A stretch of 64,000 bases of DNA from Piper betle (GCA_033002965.1 JAURVB010014405.1:62001-126000), one strand, 5' to 3'. Shown: positions 49,481-62,508, numbered from the stretch's first letter. Numbers and translations: made by a program. The notes: generated from the sequence alone by a model not told the origin.

Positions 49481-50194
49481 AGCAGTAAAATTTGAAAACA
49501 TTAAAAAATTCGAATTTCTATTCCTTTGAATTGTTTATGCTTTGTACAGAGAAAACACTATAAAAAGCGGTGATGTATTCATTTTTTGAACCATGAATTG
49601 AATAGCAATCTTCTCCACCTTCATCTTCTTCTCTCACTTTATCTCTCTACTTTTAAATTCAAAATTCAATTACAATTACTCTTCCATCTCTTCTACAATT
49701 CTCATTCCTTCTCTATTTCTCTTCTATTTGATACTCTAAATCTGTTCAATTACAATTAGCAATTGTGTTATATTTGATCGAAGAAAATCTGGATTCTATT
49801 GGACCTTCTTCACACTCTTATGCTCTTAGGAGGAAAGGCTTGTTGCCAACTCCAAAAGATCCTATCATTTGTGTCATCATTTCAAAAGTGAAAGCAATTA
49901 ACATGTGACTCAAAATCCATATTACCCATCCTAGTCTCCCTCTGATTGTAGATGATAAGAGTGGCACCGATGTTTCTCTTTCGCAAAGTTCTGATGTCAA
50001 TAGCCAATAGCCAATATTTTTGTGGTTGGCTCAAACTTCTGCTATTTACACACCACTACTTATACAAATTTTTTTGTTTCACTATTTTCCGAACGAGATT
50101 GGTGTTTCTCTTGTCATTATAAGATCTAAATAAGTTCCATGGAAGAGCAAGGTTTACAAAGTAATCATATCATTTGCAAGGACAAGAAATGAAA

Positions 50195-52699
50195 CTAGAA
50201 GCCCACTGTTATGCCCAAGAGATTAGCTAGATCAGAGATGAAACTGGGGAGCGCAGACCATCCTGTAGCAGTCAGCAACTGTCCATGAGCCAGTGATCCT
50301 CCCAAACAATCCACACATTCCCCTCCAATTGCCTTCACAATAGCCTTCATCCCAAAGCCACTTGCACATCTCTTCCCCTGCAAAACAAGATTATGAATTA
50401 CTCCCTGTTCTTAAAACATTGTTCTAAAGAAATTTTTGTTAGGTTTACAGCGTTGTTGATCCCACCATAATTAATGGTAATAGATGCTATGAGCATCTAA
50501 GAATCCATCTGTTTCAAGTGCAAATTGATAAAACTAAGTCATCCTTTCAAGATGGGTTAAACGAAACTAAAGTTCTATATTGTTTGTTTCCCACTAATAT
50601 TCTAAATATTAACTCACTAGGTATTGGTTGTTGAACTAATTTAAGTGATCTCACAATCCACCCACCATACAAAATTTTGTGCTTAGAACATCTTTCCATC
50701 ATTCCTTCAAAATAGTTAACCAAAGTTAAAAATCCATAATCTATCCCCACTTTTACACTATTGTGAGGAATATTACCCTAGTTAGTAGACACCGGATGCA
50801 TGACTAATTAGAGAGATCTCCAGTTGGGGAAACTAGGTGTAAAAGTGTAGCACACGGGGCAACAATTCCGTGACCCTAACCCTAAATTACCACTTAGTGT
50901 GATGCAATCGGTATCCTTCAAATATTTACTGCTATACCAGAATCAAATTGTAGAAGTACTTACTGTTAAGAGACCAGCAGCAGCCAATACCCACTGCCCT
51001 TGTCCAATGGCAGCTACAACCTTGTCCATGGAGCTAAACTGCTTCACCAAATCAATGACCTTCTCATGTGTGACCAGAAATTCAGGTGATCTTCCCCCAG
51101 GAATCACAATGCAGTCATAATCTTCTACATGAACAGCCTCCCAATCATTAGTTACTGTAAAATAGTGGCCAGATTTCTCGCTGCTGATTTTTCCGAGCTC
51201 AACGTCATCGAAAATGGCTGTCACACAAGTCTCTCCTTTCTTCTTTGTGGGGCTGATGGCTTCCACCTTACATCCTAGGCATCCAAGAGCTTGAAATGGC
51301 ACATTTATTTCACAATCCTCGACGTAATCCTGCAATGTATTAAAAGATTTTAATCTGTTTGTTAATGCAATTCGAAGGCTCATTTTGACACTAAAAACTC
51401 CTCGATTTAATCCGCATATAACTTTACATTCGCTTAACTTATTGTAGACACCTTGAGTCAAGTTACAGAATCTCAAAGAACTCCATCAAAGCATATAAGT
51501 TGGTAAAATTAAAACTTTAAATAGATCACACAAGTACTACTCTGTTCAATTTCTTGTTTCATGAAATAAATTAATGTTTACTCTATGTTGGCATGTGTTG
51601 TTATGTATAAAAAATATGTACACTATTTTTTTAGTCCATTTTTTATCCTGAATCTTCTTTTAGATTAAACTTTTTAGTTATTATTCCATTTCAAATAGCT
51701 CTATCCCTAGTCCCGAGTTTCTAAAATATAATTTCATTTTTATGACCACTATATCCTACCTTAGGAATGCGTAAATATGGATATTTTGCAGAATATGATT
51801 CATGGCAAGCTCTATGAACTAGGAACAGAAATTTAAAATAGTACCCCACAAAGGAAGAGGACAGATTTGTTCTGATAACCATCAATCTTTGCTCCCATGA
51901 ATTGAAGAAGCAATTGGAGGAGATGGGCATGGGCAGGCCACCCAATTGCACTAATCAAGTAACCATCCATAACACATTTTGTAACAGGTTCTGGGTCCAT
52001 CCAAACACCACCAGCAAAGTTGATCACACACTTCAAACTTGGGAATGCAGTGCACTTCCTTCCCTTCATTAGCCCAGCTGCAACCACCAGCAGCTGGCTG
52101 TGGCAGGTGGTGGCAATTGGCTTTCCTTGTCGTCCGAACTCTGAGACAATGTTAACCACCTTGCTGTCGTCGCTGAGAACCTCGGTGAAGCGGCCACCGG
52201 GAATGATGAGGGCGGCATAGGAGGTGGCATCTATGTCGGCGAAATTTGCGTTCAAGGTGAAGTGGTGGCCGGGGAGTTCAGTGTAGAGCTGTAGTTGGAT
52301 GCAATCCAAATAAACAACAATTATAAGGTAAGGTCATTTTATAACTGCTTTTCAATGAGTGAAAATGCAAAATTGTACTTCATTTATTAATTTAATTATT
52401 CAGACGAAAATCAAAGCAAGTAAAGTTTAATCATGCAACACAACTTCTAGTTAATTCTCCTTGCCAAATGAAGGTTAAACATATTTAACCTGAAGCAAGA
52501 AAATAATATAAATTACTTACTTTAGAATTTGCAGCGGATAAAATTCTTCGATTCTTAGTGAAATCCCGAATGAAAAATTATTATTTTTTACATATTAAAC
52601 CAAGTCTGTCAGAATTATCACTAAATCATTGCGTCAAGAGTATCAACCAATCTACTACATTTTTTTATAGCACTTTTGTTATTTAAAGAATAAGTAAGC

Positions 52700-52733
<34 letters not shown>

Positions 52734-53241
52734 AATTATTTATTTATTGGGTCTTAGAGTCAATATAGATGGCAAGACCTTCTAGCGGATTATTTTCTAA
52801 AGCATATAACTTTTAGAAAAAGCATAACACCAAATACTTATAGTTAAAGGTTTTTGATTTTATCATTTGCACATTTAGATGTCGCATACATAGAAACAAT
52901 AATTAGGAGATTGCAATATAAGTCTAAGATTTCCTTGTTCATGTCAATTACACCCATCCACATGATAAATAAATGACATAAATTGCATGAATTAACATTA
53001 CCACTGTTAAGAATATAATTAATTGTAACAAATTTATAACTCATGGTGGAAGACGGTTTACCTCGCGGCCCATGTAGTCATGGACGGCAGTGAGACACTT
53101 GTCACCGGAGACCTTGCCAAGGGAGACGCAATCGACGTCAATATCGAATGCACGAAGGACGTGGAAGGGCACCATAGCCTCGTAATCCTCCATATAGTCG
53201 CCACAGATCATGAGCACCGACCTCTTCACCACCGATCCCAT
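50195..53241 (-). CDS. DJ1: DJ-1/PfpI family protein, two tandem domains
   Basis: Four exons on the reverse strand: 53241-53062 (60 codons, MGSVVKRSVLMICGDYMEDY), 52288-51845 (148), 51329-50964 (122) and 50377-50195 (60 plus stop TAG). All introns are GT-AG and phase 0, giving 390 residues, the usual size of plant DJ-1D-type proteins. Two DJ-1 domains join at about residue 205 (VLFLCG/DYVEDCE). Each has the conserved acidic GDYxEDxE turn. Domain 1 keeps the nucleophile elbow: residue 122 is Cys in TTCHSQ. Domain 2 has AIGQGQ, with Gly (residue 317) replacing Cys and Gln replacing His. Family members act as glyoxalases, deglycases or redox sensors, mostly in cytosol and plastid. I infer that only domain 1 can be active. 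No targeting peptide is obvious. Intron 3 holds a decayed TRIM; intron 1 a TA microsatellite (52703-52731). Confidence 0.93.
50512..50825 (-). mobile_element. Decayed TRIM copy in DJ-1 intron 3
   Basis: The segments 50540-50650 and 50705-50820 each align loosely with the LTRs of the TRIM at 46533-46999: GGTTAAACGAAACTAAAG, TTTCCCACTAATA, CTAGGTATTGG and GATCTCACAATCCACCC in the first; AGTTAACCAAAGTTAAAAAT and CTATCCCCACTT in the second. The spacing also matches. It is an older copy, now inside intron 3 of DJ-1. Confidence 0.6.
52703..52731. repeat. (TA)n microsatellite in DJ-1 intron 1
   Basis: A pure TA dinucleotide run of about 29 bases, in the first intron of the DJ-1 gene. Confidence 0.95.
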
Positions 53242-54403
53242 GGCCGACGACGGAGCTGGAAAAAATTCAAGGGAGGAAAAGGAGAAAAATGAAATTTTCA
53301 CTCATCAAATATGTACAGAATTGCTTGTGACCGGTTTGGAGCATATGGTTGTACTTGCAAAGAATAATTGAAGTGAGAGAAGGTAGTTTATACATAAGGT
53401 TAGAAGAGTTCGATTTGCATACACAGAGAGAAGAAGACAATTATGAGCTGCTAGAGTTGCTTGAAATGAGAAGGGAATATATATGTATCAGTTTATGCAA
53501 ATTAACTAGTCCCACGAGAAGCACGCCCGACTGAGACATGAATCTTGCTTCGGGGTTTGGCTTTATTTCCATTAAATATAATTTCTTTTGATATACATCG
53601 ACGTAGTTTAATTTGCTTATCACATATATATTGATGTTCATTGTGAGTTTCCCCAATCGGAGTAAAAAAATTTCAAAAATATATTATTGTTTTAATTTAG
53701 ACAAATTAATTGTTTAAAGTAACATAAATCTTATATTTTTTAATTTCAAGTGTTAGAGTAAATAATATCCACTAATTTAACATATTTTTTTATTTTTGAA
53801 ATATCACCTTAGATTCGAATTAAAGTCAACTCCATTTTATTGCCTAATAAAGTAAATTTCGAGTTCTAAGTTTTTAAACTTTGATTTTAAGAATAGCCGT
53901 CGTATCATATTTGGATTAAAAGAAATTCAAAGGTATTAACTAGATCGCATCAAAATATTTTCCCAAAAATTTATACAATAAGATTATTAATTATCAAGTT
54001 ATTAATTTTGTTTTAATTTTTTTAAATTTGATCATATATTTTGGTGATTTACAATTGTGTGATTTGATGTTCTTTTCAGTTAATGGATGTAATTTACTGT
54101 ATAAACCGATATATTTGTCGTCTTCTGACTCGAATACAAATTGCTTTCCTAAAAATCTTTCCACTGGCCGTCGAACTTGATTGTTTGGGAGCTCAAGTTA
54201 AATTGCATAATCTTTCCACTGGCCGTCGAACTTGAGTCAACTTAATCTTTATTAATCAACAATTTTTTTGTAAGAGATTGTGTCCAAATTCATTCATCCA
54301 CAACTGTCTCCCCACTTTGGCCTGTTGAGGCCCAATTTGGCGGTTAGGTCGTTACATTTAAATATGCCCGGTACTCAATATTTTAGCTAAGTAGCTAATA
54401 AAT
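53242..54403. other. DJ-1 upstream region and AT-rich spacer
   Basis: The first 200 bp upstream of the DJ-1 start codon (53242-53440) is the likely leader/promoter; no TATA box can be fixed with confidence. Further out, the 26-base phrase starting AATCTTTCCACTGGCCGTCG is repeated at 54156 and 54210. The rest is AT-rich without genes. Confidence 0.45.
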
Positions 54404-55025
54404 TTACGAAAAACAATCTCTTCTAAAGTAACGACCAGGCCCAATTTGGGCCTCGTCAGGCAGATGAACGGACACGGTTGTGGATGATAAAAATAAGGAT
54501 GAGAGTTTCATCTCCATTGTCACAAAGCACACAACTAGATGGCACAGGAATAGACTGGCAATTAAGACAACTGCTGAAGGTAAAATATTAACAAAATTCT
54601 CCAACCAAATAAACGTAACCGAGGAGATAACTTCGCTTTCCACCACTTCTTGAAATCAAAATTAGATAAAAGATAAGGGTCCCATAATTAATTTCGTAAG
54701 CTTTTTTCACAAAAAAAACACCAGAATTAGAATCAAGCCACACACAAAGATCAGGGATTAACAGAGAGGGAAAAGGTAGAGAAGAGATAAGACAAGCATG
54801 ATGAGGAATGACAAGTTCATGGATTAAATCATGTTTCCAAGCACAAAATTTGTTAGTAGTCAATATAAGATTTTTAACCCTCCAATCTTTTTTATCAACA
54901 TGTTCCAGCTTAAGAGTAGGAACACCATTCGGTGCACCTGGAACCCCATGGGGGCAGCCCCATGCTAACAGATTGACCATTACCAATGATCCCATTAATC
55001 CTTCCCTGTAATCTTTTAAGGTCAC
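54404..55025 (-). pseudogene. LINE 3' fragment (zinc-binding RT tail)
   Basis: The reverse-strand segment 55025-54690 carries the region that precedes the zf-RVT domain in plant LINEs (DLIHELVIPHHACLISSLPF, CVWLDSNSGVFFVKKAYE). After a frame change near 54640 comes the zinc-binding part (FVNILPSAVV, then CVLCDNGDETL in another frame). A stop and frame changes disable it. No 3' tail, RT or endonuclease is found. Confidence 0.65.
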
Positions 55026-56160
55026 ATTCGACGCCCCTACAAGCTTCAGAAACCCATTGCTTGGAAGACAGAATTGTCTAACGAGGTCCTTATTATGAGT
55101 TACCTTTAAGAGCTCTTATACAAGAGTAGAAACCTTTTTATTAAGAGTTGAAAACTTATACAAGAGTTCTTATACGGCTTAAGAGTAGAAACAATTTTTC
55201 TAGTTAAGTTCTTATACAAGAGATCTTGCGCTCTTTAAGTTATCATATTTGTAAAGTATGTTATTATTCAATTGAATTATTTTATCATGCATGTCTATGT
55301 ATATTTCCTGTGCATCTAATTGCACCTCTTCTTAAATTAAAATCACAATATTAATTAAGTTTATCTTGAAAAAAATCAAAATATTAATTGGCTGAATTTC
55401 ACTAAAATAATGTAAAAATAAAAAATTCTCTAAATTAAAAGGGTGGATTTGAATTTTGAACGCTAGATGGTGGATTTAAATTTGGTCTGTCAAAACAACT
55501 CTATGTAATTTGAGTGTATGACAGAAAAAAATAATTATTAGGAAACAATAACTTACAGTTACGAAGTAGAGTTCATTTGGCATCCAATTTTGATATTTTT
55601 ATAGTAACACAACGTTTAAATGATTAAAATGAGATTTGATCTCCTATTTCCCAATTATATACAATAGGGTACTAGATACACGGCCTTTATTATAAATAAA
55701 TTTTAATTATATATATATATATAAATATATATAAATTATTGTTAAATAGTACCTATATGTTTGTGTTCGAGTTCGCACCCCATGCCAATTCTCATGTTAG
55801 TCTAAGGTGAGTTATACTCACAATCAACTATGATTTTTTTTTTAATTTACGATCATAAGTGGATTTTTACCGCTTTTTGATTAAACGACTTCCGACGTTG
55901 CACGTCTTGGTAAATAAAATAGTTAAATGATGATAAACAATATGAGTTTCAAAAATAAATGTTTTACTACCAAGCACAAGTTTCATGTTCACAAGTCTCA
56001 TATTAGGTGCACTATTCATATTGAAAATTACCATCAAGGATTACTTTTTCAATCTTCATTTACAGCAGAAATAGCCTCCAAAAAATTTTCAAATACTAAA
56101 GTTTAGTACCTAATTATGAATTAATAAATTAAAGGCTAAAAACTGGTCTTTGTAATGCTC
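55026..56160. other. Intergenic AT-rich stretch with a short hairpin cluster
   Basis: Near 55105-55225 the phrase CTTATACAAGAG and its near complements recur several times, giving a small cluster able to fold. The rest is AT-rich with a (TA)n run near 55710. No gene is seen. Confidence 0.45.
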
Positions 56161-57077
56161 TAATGCAGGAATAGACGCCACAATGTAGAAATAGACACCA
56201 CCGCTGTGTCCGGGACATGGGTAATTAAGAGAAGACCAAATTTCACGTCAACAGGAGGCCGGGGAAGGCCGTAAAGTAACTTCATGAGTGAAGACGTGTT
56301 GAACCGGACCGGTTTCGGGCCAGGAAATAGCTCCGGTCGGACGGATTGAACCAGGTGGTGTACGCAGACACCCAGCAGGAACTAGGTGCACCGGCTTGGG
56401 TGGGCATGATGCGTCCCAACAGAAACGAGGGTATTCGGGTCTACGGAGGAGAGTGCCCCGGCGGACGCTGTCTGTTAAGCGGGCTCGACGGACCCGCTTA
56501 AGCGACGGGGCAACACCGCGCGTTGGAGGCGATTCGTTGGAGGGGAGCGCGACCACAGTAATCCGGTGACTGGAGGTGGCGGCAGCCGACGGGGAATTCG
56601 CCAAAAACTCCCGGCGAAAGCAGTTATCGAGGGAACTTCGCGCCTGTTTTCCGGCGAAGCAAAGGTTGGCAACGACGGCACTTGGTCGGCGACTACATTC
56701 GGTTATGAAGGGAGTTGATCGGATGGGTTTGGCGGCCACAGGCTGGAAAAGTTTCCAAAAGTTGGCATCTTTCTTGTTGTTTCCTTCTCCGATCAACAAC
56801 TTTCTGCCTATTTTCCGACCACGGCGAGCCTCTCTGACAGGGTGGCACGGCACGTTTCAAAAGAGAGGACTGGGTGCTATGTGTTGGACGGTCGGCCTTG
56901 GTCGGAGGTGGCCCTGGTTGGCCTGAAATGGGTCCCGAATTTGCTGCTCCATTCTCGTGCCAATGCTCGCAACTGTCACCTCTTCTCTGTTCCCACAGTA
57001 CCGGCGGCTGTTTGGGACGGCCGGGGTTGGCTTGGTCTGATCCGGGACAGCGGTGGCTTTGAGTGGGTGACATTGAG
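56161..57077. other. GC-rich block flanking the solo LTR
   Basis: The base composition is far from the neighbouring AT-rich DNA and gives long frames on both strands (for example 56248-56853, reverse). None has a recognisable domain. It ends at the LTR starting at 57078, and the sequence at 59924-59997 continues it in kind. It resembles the GC-rich interior of the long LTRs in this window, so it is more likely repeat than gene. Confidence 0.45.
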
Positions 57078-59923
57078 TGTAACACCCCAAATTCGGTTCA
57101 CGCTCGTGAACCAAACCGGCATGTTATAGGCCCCGGTTAGGTCGGCTAACGCGAACCTAACTCGTGCGGATCCAATCTCGGCGTCTTAAGATGAAGATAC
57201 GATCTGTCATGAATGAATGCATGCACAAAATCCTAACATGGTATTACATGAATGACATGCAAATTAAATATCACACCATCACAATTACGAGCAAAATCGA
57301 TGAAAATTCTGAAGTAAAACTAACAGGGTCTCCCCTAAAAGTGCAATTATGGGCCCACCCTGTCAAAATAATATATATACAAATATATCGGCATGCATTA
57401 ACAATCACACAAAATCTCATTTATAACGTATTCATTTTGAAGCTCGGGTCTCAACCCACTACGCTTCCGCTGCTCAACTCTGATCATATTTTGCATTCTA
57501 TTATCGTGTCTTAGCATTTCATTCACATCATATCATCATGCTCAAACATTTACTCATGTCATTCACAATATAATAACATAATAATACAATATTAAACATT
57601 CAGAAATCTAATATGTGTGTGTGTATAAGACCTCATTGTTCCTCCGTCTAAGCTGGCTCATCCAACTCGTGATTATTACCTACATATAGTATAAAAACAC
57701 GTCAGTAACAAGTGTTACTGGTCCGGAAAATAAAATAACTATAACAAGCTGGCTATGAGAGCAAACTCTCATATGAAAGAAAACCATATACTTCCTCAAG
57801 AACACTCTGAAGGGCACTACTGAGGAGCCACTGGGCTGCAGACCCGGTAGCATCCCGAACTAACTGATCTGCTGCTGGTACTGTGCCGCTCTCGGCACTT
57901 CTTTTTCAGTACTTCTCATAAAACTTTATCCTAAGCCCTCTCCTTACCTCCATATTTCTCCTGGCCTGGAGCACGAAGGCCGAGTACTCTCAGGCAGTCG
58001 CCTTTAGTACCCTTTAAACCACAAGTCCGGACATGCGCTGTACTAAACAGTACCCGTAAACCTCCACGTTCTCCGGGTGTGAGGAACTCAAACGCGGAGT
58101 TATCAGGATCCCTCGGGAATGGAACAGTCCGCTGGCACTAATCCAGAGCCCGCTTTGACTGTCACGGCATCCTCTGCATGGTACGTGCAGTCGATTTCTC
58201 CATCTCTCGTCTCACAGAAACACGAAAACTATATATATATAGGCTTGGGTAGGGAGTTACATAATAGGCCCGAAGGCAACTTTTGGTGGATCTTGTTTTC
58301 GAAATCAACCTCGAGGGATCTCATCCTCGAGGGGTTATTAATCCAGAAAATATTCGATTAAATGGCCCGAGTTAAGTGGGATCCGATAAAACGCCACTTA
58401 ACCCGTCCTGCAGACAATAAATCAAACATACAATAGAAAAGATTAAAACAGACGAGTCCTAAACGGACCTGGTAGAAGCTCCAAGCGTGTCATCGCGCCT
58501 AGGCGGCAAGCTCCTACTCCGTACCTACACATCAAAACTAAATACTAACGCCCGCTAACTAAATGATGAATCACACACAATGACAGTCAATCAACAATCA
58601 AATAATCATAAATATGAAAATAATTTTAACTAATGTTATTCATACCAATTTTACTGTGTTTTTCCTAAGTTACATCGTACCCGATTAACATGCTCAAATT
58701 TACTTTACATCATCGGATCACTTACTATTTACTCATTACCAATCATATCGTACATATCATTACTTCTTTCATGCTCAGACTTCTATCATGGGAATCACTC
58801 AATCCTATCATGTTATGCTAACAATCATCAATTTAAATAATCAAATTGGAGGTAATTATACCTCACATCGTCGGCAATCGGCGACGGCTAAGGTTCCGTC
58901 GCGTGTCTCGGAGCTCGAATTCGGCGCTCCCTGGCGTCTGACGTTCGATCGGGCTCGACTGGGTGAGCCCCGCGGAAGATCCGGTGAATTCTGGCGAATT
59001 CCAAAATTTCCGGTTTTCCGGCAGCTACTGGCGGTTTTCCGGCGACCGGCTCGGCGAGCCCGACTCATCTACGAGGTCGACACGGCCAACGGAGGTGGCG
59101 GTTCGCCTGAAAATGTATAAAACAGAGCGGCGGCGTTGGGTTGCTAAATCCGGCCGGCCAGGGCGGCGATGCCCTCCGTTCCGGTCGGGGAAGGTCACTG
59201 GAAGGCTGAGGGTGCCGAGGCGAGTGACCGATCGCGGCGGCGCTGGTCGCCGGCGGCGGAATCGGTGCTGGAAGCGCAACGCGGGCGCGGCGTCGCGGCG
59301 TGGCTTCCTCGCGTCACGGCGGTCCGACGGGGGCCAGACCTGGTCGGGGCAGCACGGCAACGGCGTCGCCGAGCTGGGCGGCGTCGGTCGACGGCCGGGC
59401 GACGCCGACAGCGGCGGCGGTGGCGCGCGAACAGGGGCGGCGCGGCACGAGGGTTTGGGCGTGGCAAACTCGTAAATATTACTTGACTCGTCTCCGACTC
59501 GAGTCAAGTATAATAACTAAGTCGTATTAAATCCTAAAAAAATTCATATAAATCGGGAAAAATCCCGTAAAATCAAACAATACCACAACATTATAATGAT
59601 ATGCTCTATGACTAACAACCCACCCAGACTGCCTGAACGCATCCTAACGCGGTAACGGCCTAATACTAATTCTACGATCCACTATATATAAAAATAATAA
59701 TAAAAATGACTGGCATACTCTCATATATCTGATAACTCATTCTGTTCTGCTGTGTTCATGACGTTATCATCATATACTTGGGTACGCATGACTCTCATAG
59801 CTCATACACGCGACTGGCATCGGCTCGGTACACGTGTCCTGAAACTGACTCAACTCGAAAAAAATAACGGTCGACCCGACCGGTTCTGAATATAAAACCC
59901 TAACTCGAATCGTGGGTTTTACA
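57078..59923 (-). repeat. Solo long LTR of the Del/Tekay-like family
   Basis: On the forward strand it starts TGTAACACCCCAAATTCGG (57078) and ends ATCGTGGGTTTTACA (59923), 2.85 kb. It matches 683-3343 in the same orientation: GGGTCTCCCCTAAAA, ATCCCTCGGGAATGGAA, GGACCTGGTAGAAGCTCCA and ACCTCACATCGTCGGCAATC in order. No pol or primer site lies next to it. Flanks TTGAG (57073-57077) and GTGAG (59924-59928) match in four of five positions, so it is probably a solo LTR with an aged target duplication. The GC-rich frames at 58963-59530 are not genes. Confidence 0.75.
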
Positions 59924-59997
59924 GTGAGGGCCGCTGGAGGAGCCTCTCCAGGACGTGGCTCTTCCTTGCTCCTGTTCTCCTTGTCGAGAAATAGACA

Positions 59998-60604
59998 CGT
60001 TAGCAAAAATAACTCAGAAATTCTCGGCAAAATGAAACGAAAACAAATATAAGATTGATAAGAAACACTAAAATAAAAAAATAGATAGAAACTTTCTACT
60101 AAATTAGGAAAAAAGAAAACTAATATACTTCATCAACTTTGACTAAGAAAATCTCTTACAATCAAGTATCGAATAAAAATTTGAAAAAACTCTTCTAATA
60201 CAAATCAGACCAATAACAAGATCTAAAATATACAATTTTTAAGAAATGCAATATATGAAAAATTGAAAAATTAACATACACCTCAAAAGAAAATTGGATC
60301 AACCTCACACCTTAGATTAAGACCCCGACTTCAGCTTGAGATGATGAAAAACTTCTCCAAACTTTCCCTTTATGAGCCAAATGCGCTAAAAACTCTCAAG
60401 AGGATGTTCTGTTTAACATCAACAGAGTTCTCCTTTATATAGAAGAATTTGAGTAGAATTTTAGAAGTCGCCTCATTAAACTTCTATAAAAAAGGACGAA
60501 ATCACACATAGGTATACGAAGTACCAACTATTAGTGTGATAAATTAAAAAGCCAAAACTTACAATTGAGTTTTTCCAATACGAATGGGTGAGGGAAACTC
60601 AACG
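59998..60604 (-). repeat. 3' LTR of the copia element
   Basis: On the reverse strand the sequence after the polypurine tract (AAGGGGAGGATT, about 60605-60616) begins CGTTGAGTTTCCCTC, and a TATA-like CTATATAAAGGAGAAC lies at about 60430-60445. The lower end GCTAACG near 59998 would be the LTR 3' terminus with CA changed to CG. Both edges are inferred from the usual TG...CA pattern and are approximate. Confidence 0.55.
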
Positions 60605-60634
60605 AATCCTCCCCTTCATGAATCCATGAGCTAA

Positions 60635-61493
60635 CTAGACACAAGTGGTGGCAAAATTCTCCATACCAGTTCCATTTCGACAAAATAAATGTTTGTCCTT
60701 TGTCACAATCTTGGTTAACATATCTGAGATGTTCTTGTCAGTGTGAACCTTGTTCAACTTTAACAACTTTCTCTCCAACACATCTCTTATCCAATGATAT
60801 CGAATATCTATGTGTTTACTCTTTGAATAAAAATTAGAGTTCTTACTCAAATGTATAGCACTTTGACTATCACAAAGTACCTTATACTTATCTTGACTTA
60901 TACCAATTTCATTCAAAAATCTTTTCAACCATAGAACATTTTTGCAAGCTTCTATAACTGCAATGAATTTAGCTTCAGTTGTGGATAGAGCAACACACTT
61001 TGGCAATTTGGATTACCAAGAAACAACACCACCTGCAAAAGTAACAACAACCCCCAGAAGTAGACCTCCTAGAGTCAAGATCACTGGCCATATCTGCATC
61101 ACTATAATATGATAATATAGGCTTGCCTCCCCCAAAGCATAAACCTAGCTTGAAAATACCTCTCAAATATCTCAATATCCACTTAACTACTAGCCAATGT
61201 TCTCTACCAGGATTAGACAAATGTCTACTTACTGCCCCGATAGCATTCACTATGTCTGGTTTAGTACGAACCATAGCATACATAAGACTCCCTACAACAG
61301 ATGCATAAGGGACATTCTTCATTTCATTTACTTCTGCTTCACTTAGCTCACCCTTCTTCAATTTGAATTGAGCTCCAAGTGGAATAGAAACTGGCTTGGC
61401 TTTCTTCATGTTGAATCGCTTAAGAATCTTCTCAATGTATTTCTCTTGGGATAACCAAATCTTCTTAGTTTTTCTATCCTGCTGGATGGACAT
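60635..61493 (-). pseudogene. Copia RT tail and RNase H
   Basis: The first frame (61493-60975) carries KIWLSQEKYIEKILKRFNM, YASVVGSLMYAMVRTKPDI and YYSDADMASDLDSRRSTSGG (RNase H first Asp). After a frame change near 61000 the second frame (61006-60635) gives CVALSTTEAKFIAVIEACKN, LCDSQSAIHLSKN and HIDIRYHWIRD, the remaining RNase H residues. The stop TAA-like end near 60637 is just before the polypurine tract. Confidence 0.9.
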
Positions 61494-62508
61494 GCCAAGA
61501 ATTTGCCTTAGCTGGACCCAAATCTGTCATAGCAAAGGATTTCCCTAAATTTTGTTTCAAATCTGCAATTCTTGTTTTATCCTGTCCAAGAATCAACATA
61601 TCATCAACATAAAGAAGCAAAATGATAAAGTCATTCTTCCTAAATTTCTTGATAAATACACAATGATTTGAAACAGTTTTGTTGTAGCCTTGACTATCCA
61701 TAAAAGAATCAAACTTCTTGTACCACTGTCTAGGAGCTTGCTTGAGGCCATACAAGCTCTTCTTCAATCTACACACCATCTGTTTCTTTTCCTTATCCAC
61801 AAAACCTTCAGGTTGTTCCATATATACTGTTTCATCAAGATCACCATGGAGAAATCTAGTTTTTACGTCTAACTGTTCAACCTCCAAATCCATACTTGCA
61901 TGTAAACCTAGCACACAACGGATTGAAGACATTTTTACAACAGGTGAGAAAATTTCGTCAAAGTCAATATCTTTCTTCTGCCCGAAACCTTTCACCACAA
62001 GTCTTGCCTTGTACCTTGGTTATGAGTTACCTTCTTCATGCTTAAGCCGATAAACCCACTTGTTCTTCAAGACCTTTCTCCCCTTATGAAGATTCACAAG
62101 CTCATAAGTTTTGTTCTCATGCAATGACTTTAGTTCTTCTCGCATGACACTTACCCATTTGTCTTTCTCTTGGTGACTAAGAACTTCACTGAAGTCTTCA
62201 GGCTCACCACTTTCTGTGAGAGTCACATAAGTAGATTTTGGATACTTTGTGGATGGCTTAACAATTCTACCAAATTTTGTTCTAGTAGCATCAGCCTCCC
62301 CTTGATCAACAACCTGATCACCATCATGTACTTGTTCATCAACAACATCAGGTACTGTATCATTAGTAATATCATTATCCTCACCTTCATTGTCACGAGG
62401 CAAAGAAATAGGAATGTCATCTCCGACTTCTTCATTAATCTGTTCAGCAACATCTTGAATAATATCATCTACAACCGTTGGAGGAGCAGATGAAGTCTTA
62501 ACCTTCAC
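61474..62508 (-). pseudogene. Copia reverse transcriptase
   Basis: After an acidic linker (62500-62200), the RT starts at about 62170 (VMREELKSLHENKTYELV) and is broken at 62020-62000. It continues through DFDEIFSPVVKMSSIRCVL, QLDVKTRFLHGDLDETVYM, KSLYGLKQAPRQWYKKFD and the catalytic LLLYVDDMLIL box at about 61590. It ends in a frame change at 61495, where LGPAK is followed by NSWHVHPAG. The YVDD catalytic pair is intact. Confidence 0.9.

Noticed and set aside
56248..56853. 201-codon reverse frame in GC-rich sequence
   Set aside because: No recognisable domain, equally long frames on the other strand, and composition typical of the GC-rich LTR interior; it looks like a chance open frame.
58963..59530. 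Several 76-170-codon frames on both strands
   Set aside because: They lie wholly inside the solo LTR and arise from its high GC content; the Arg/Pro/Gly-rich products show no domain.
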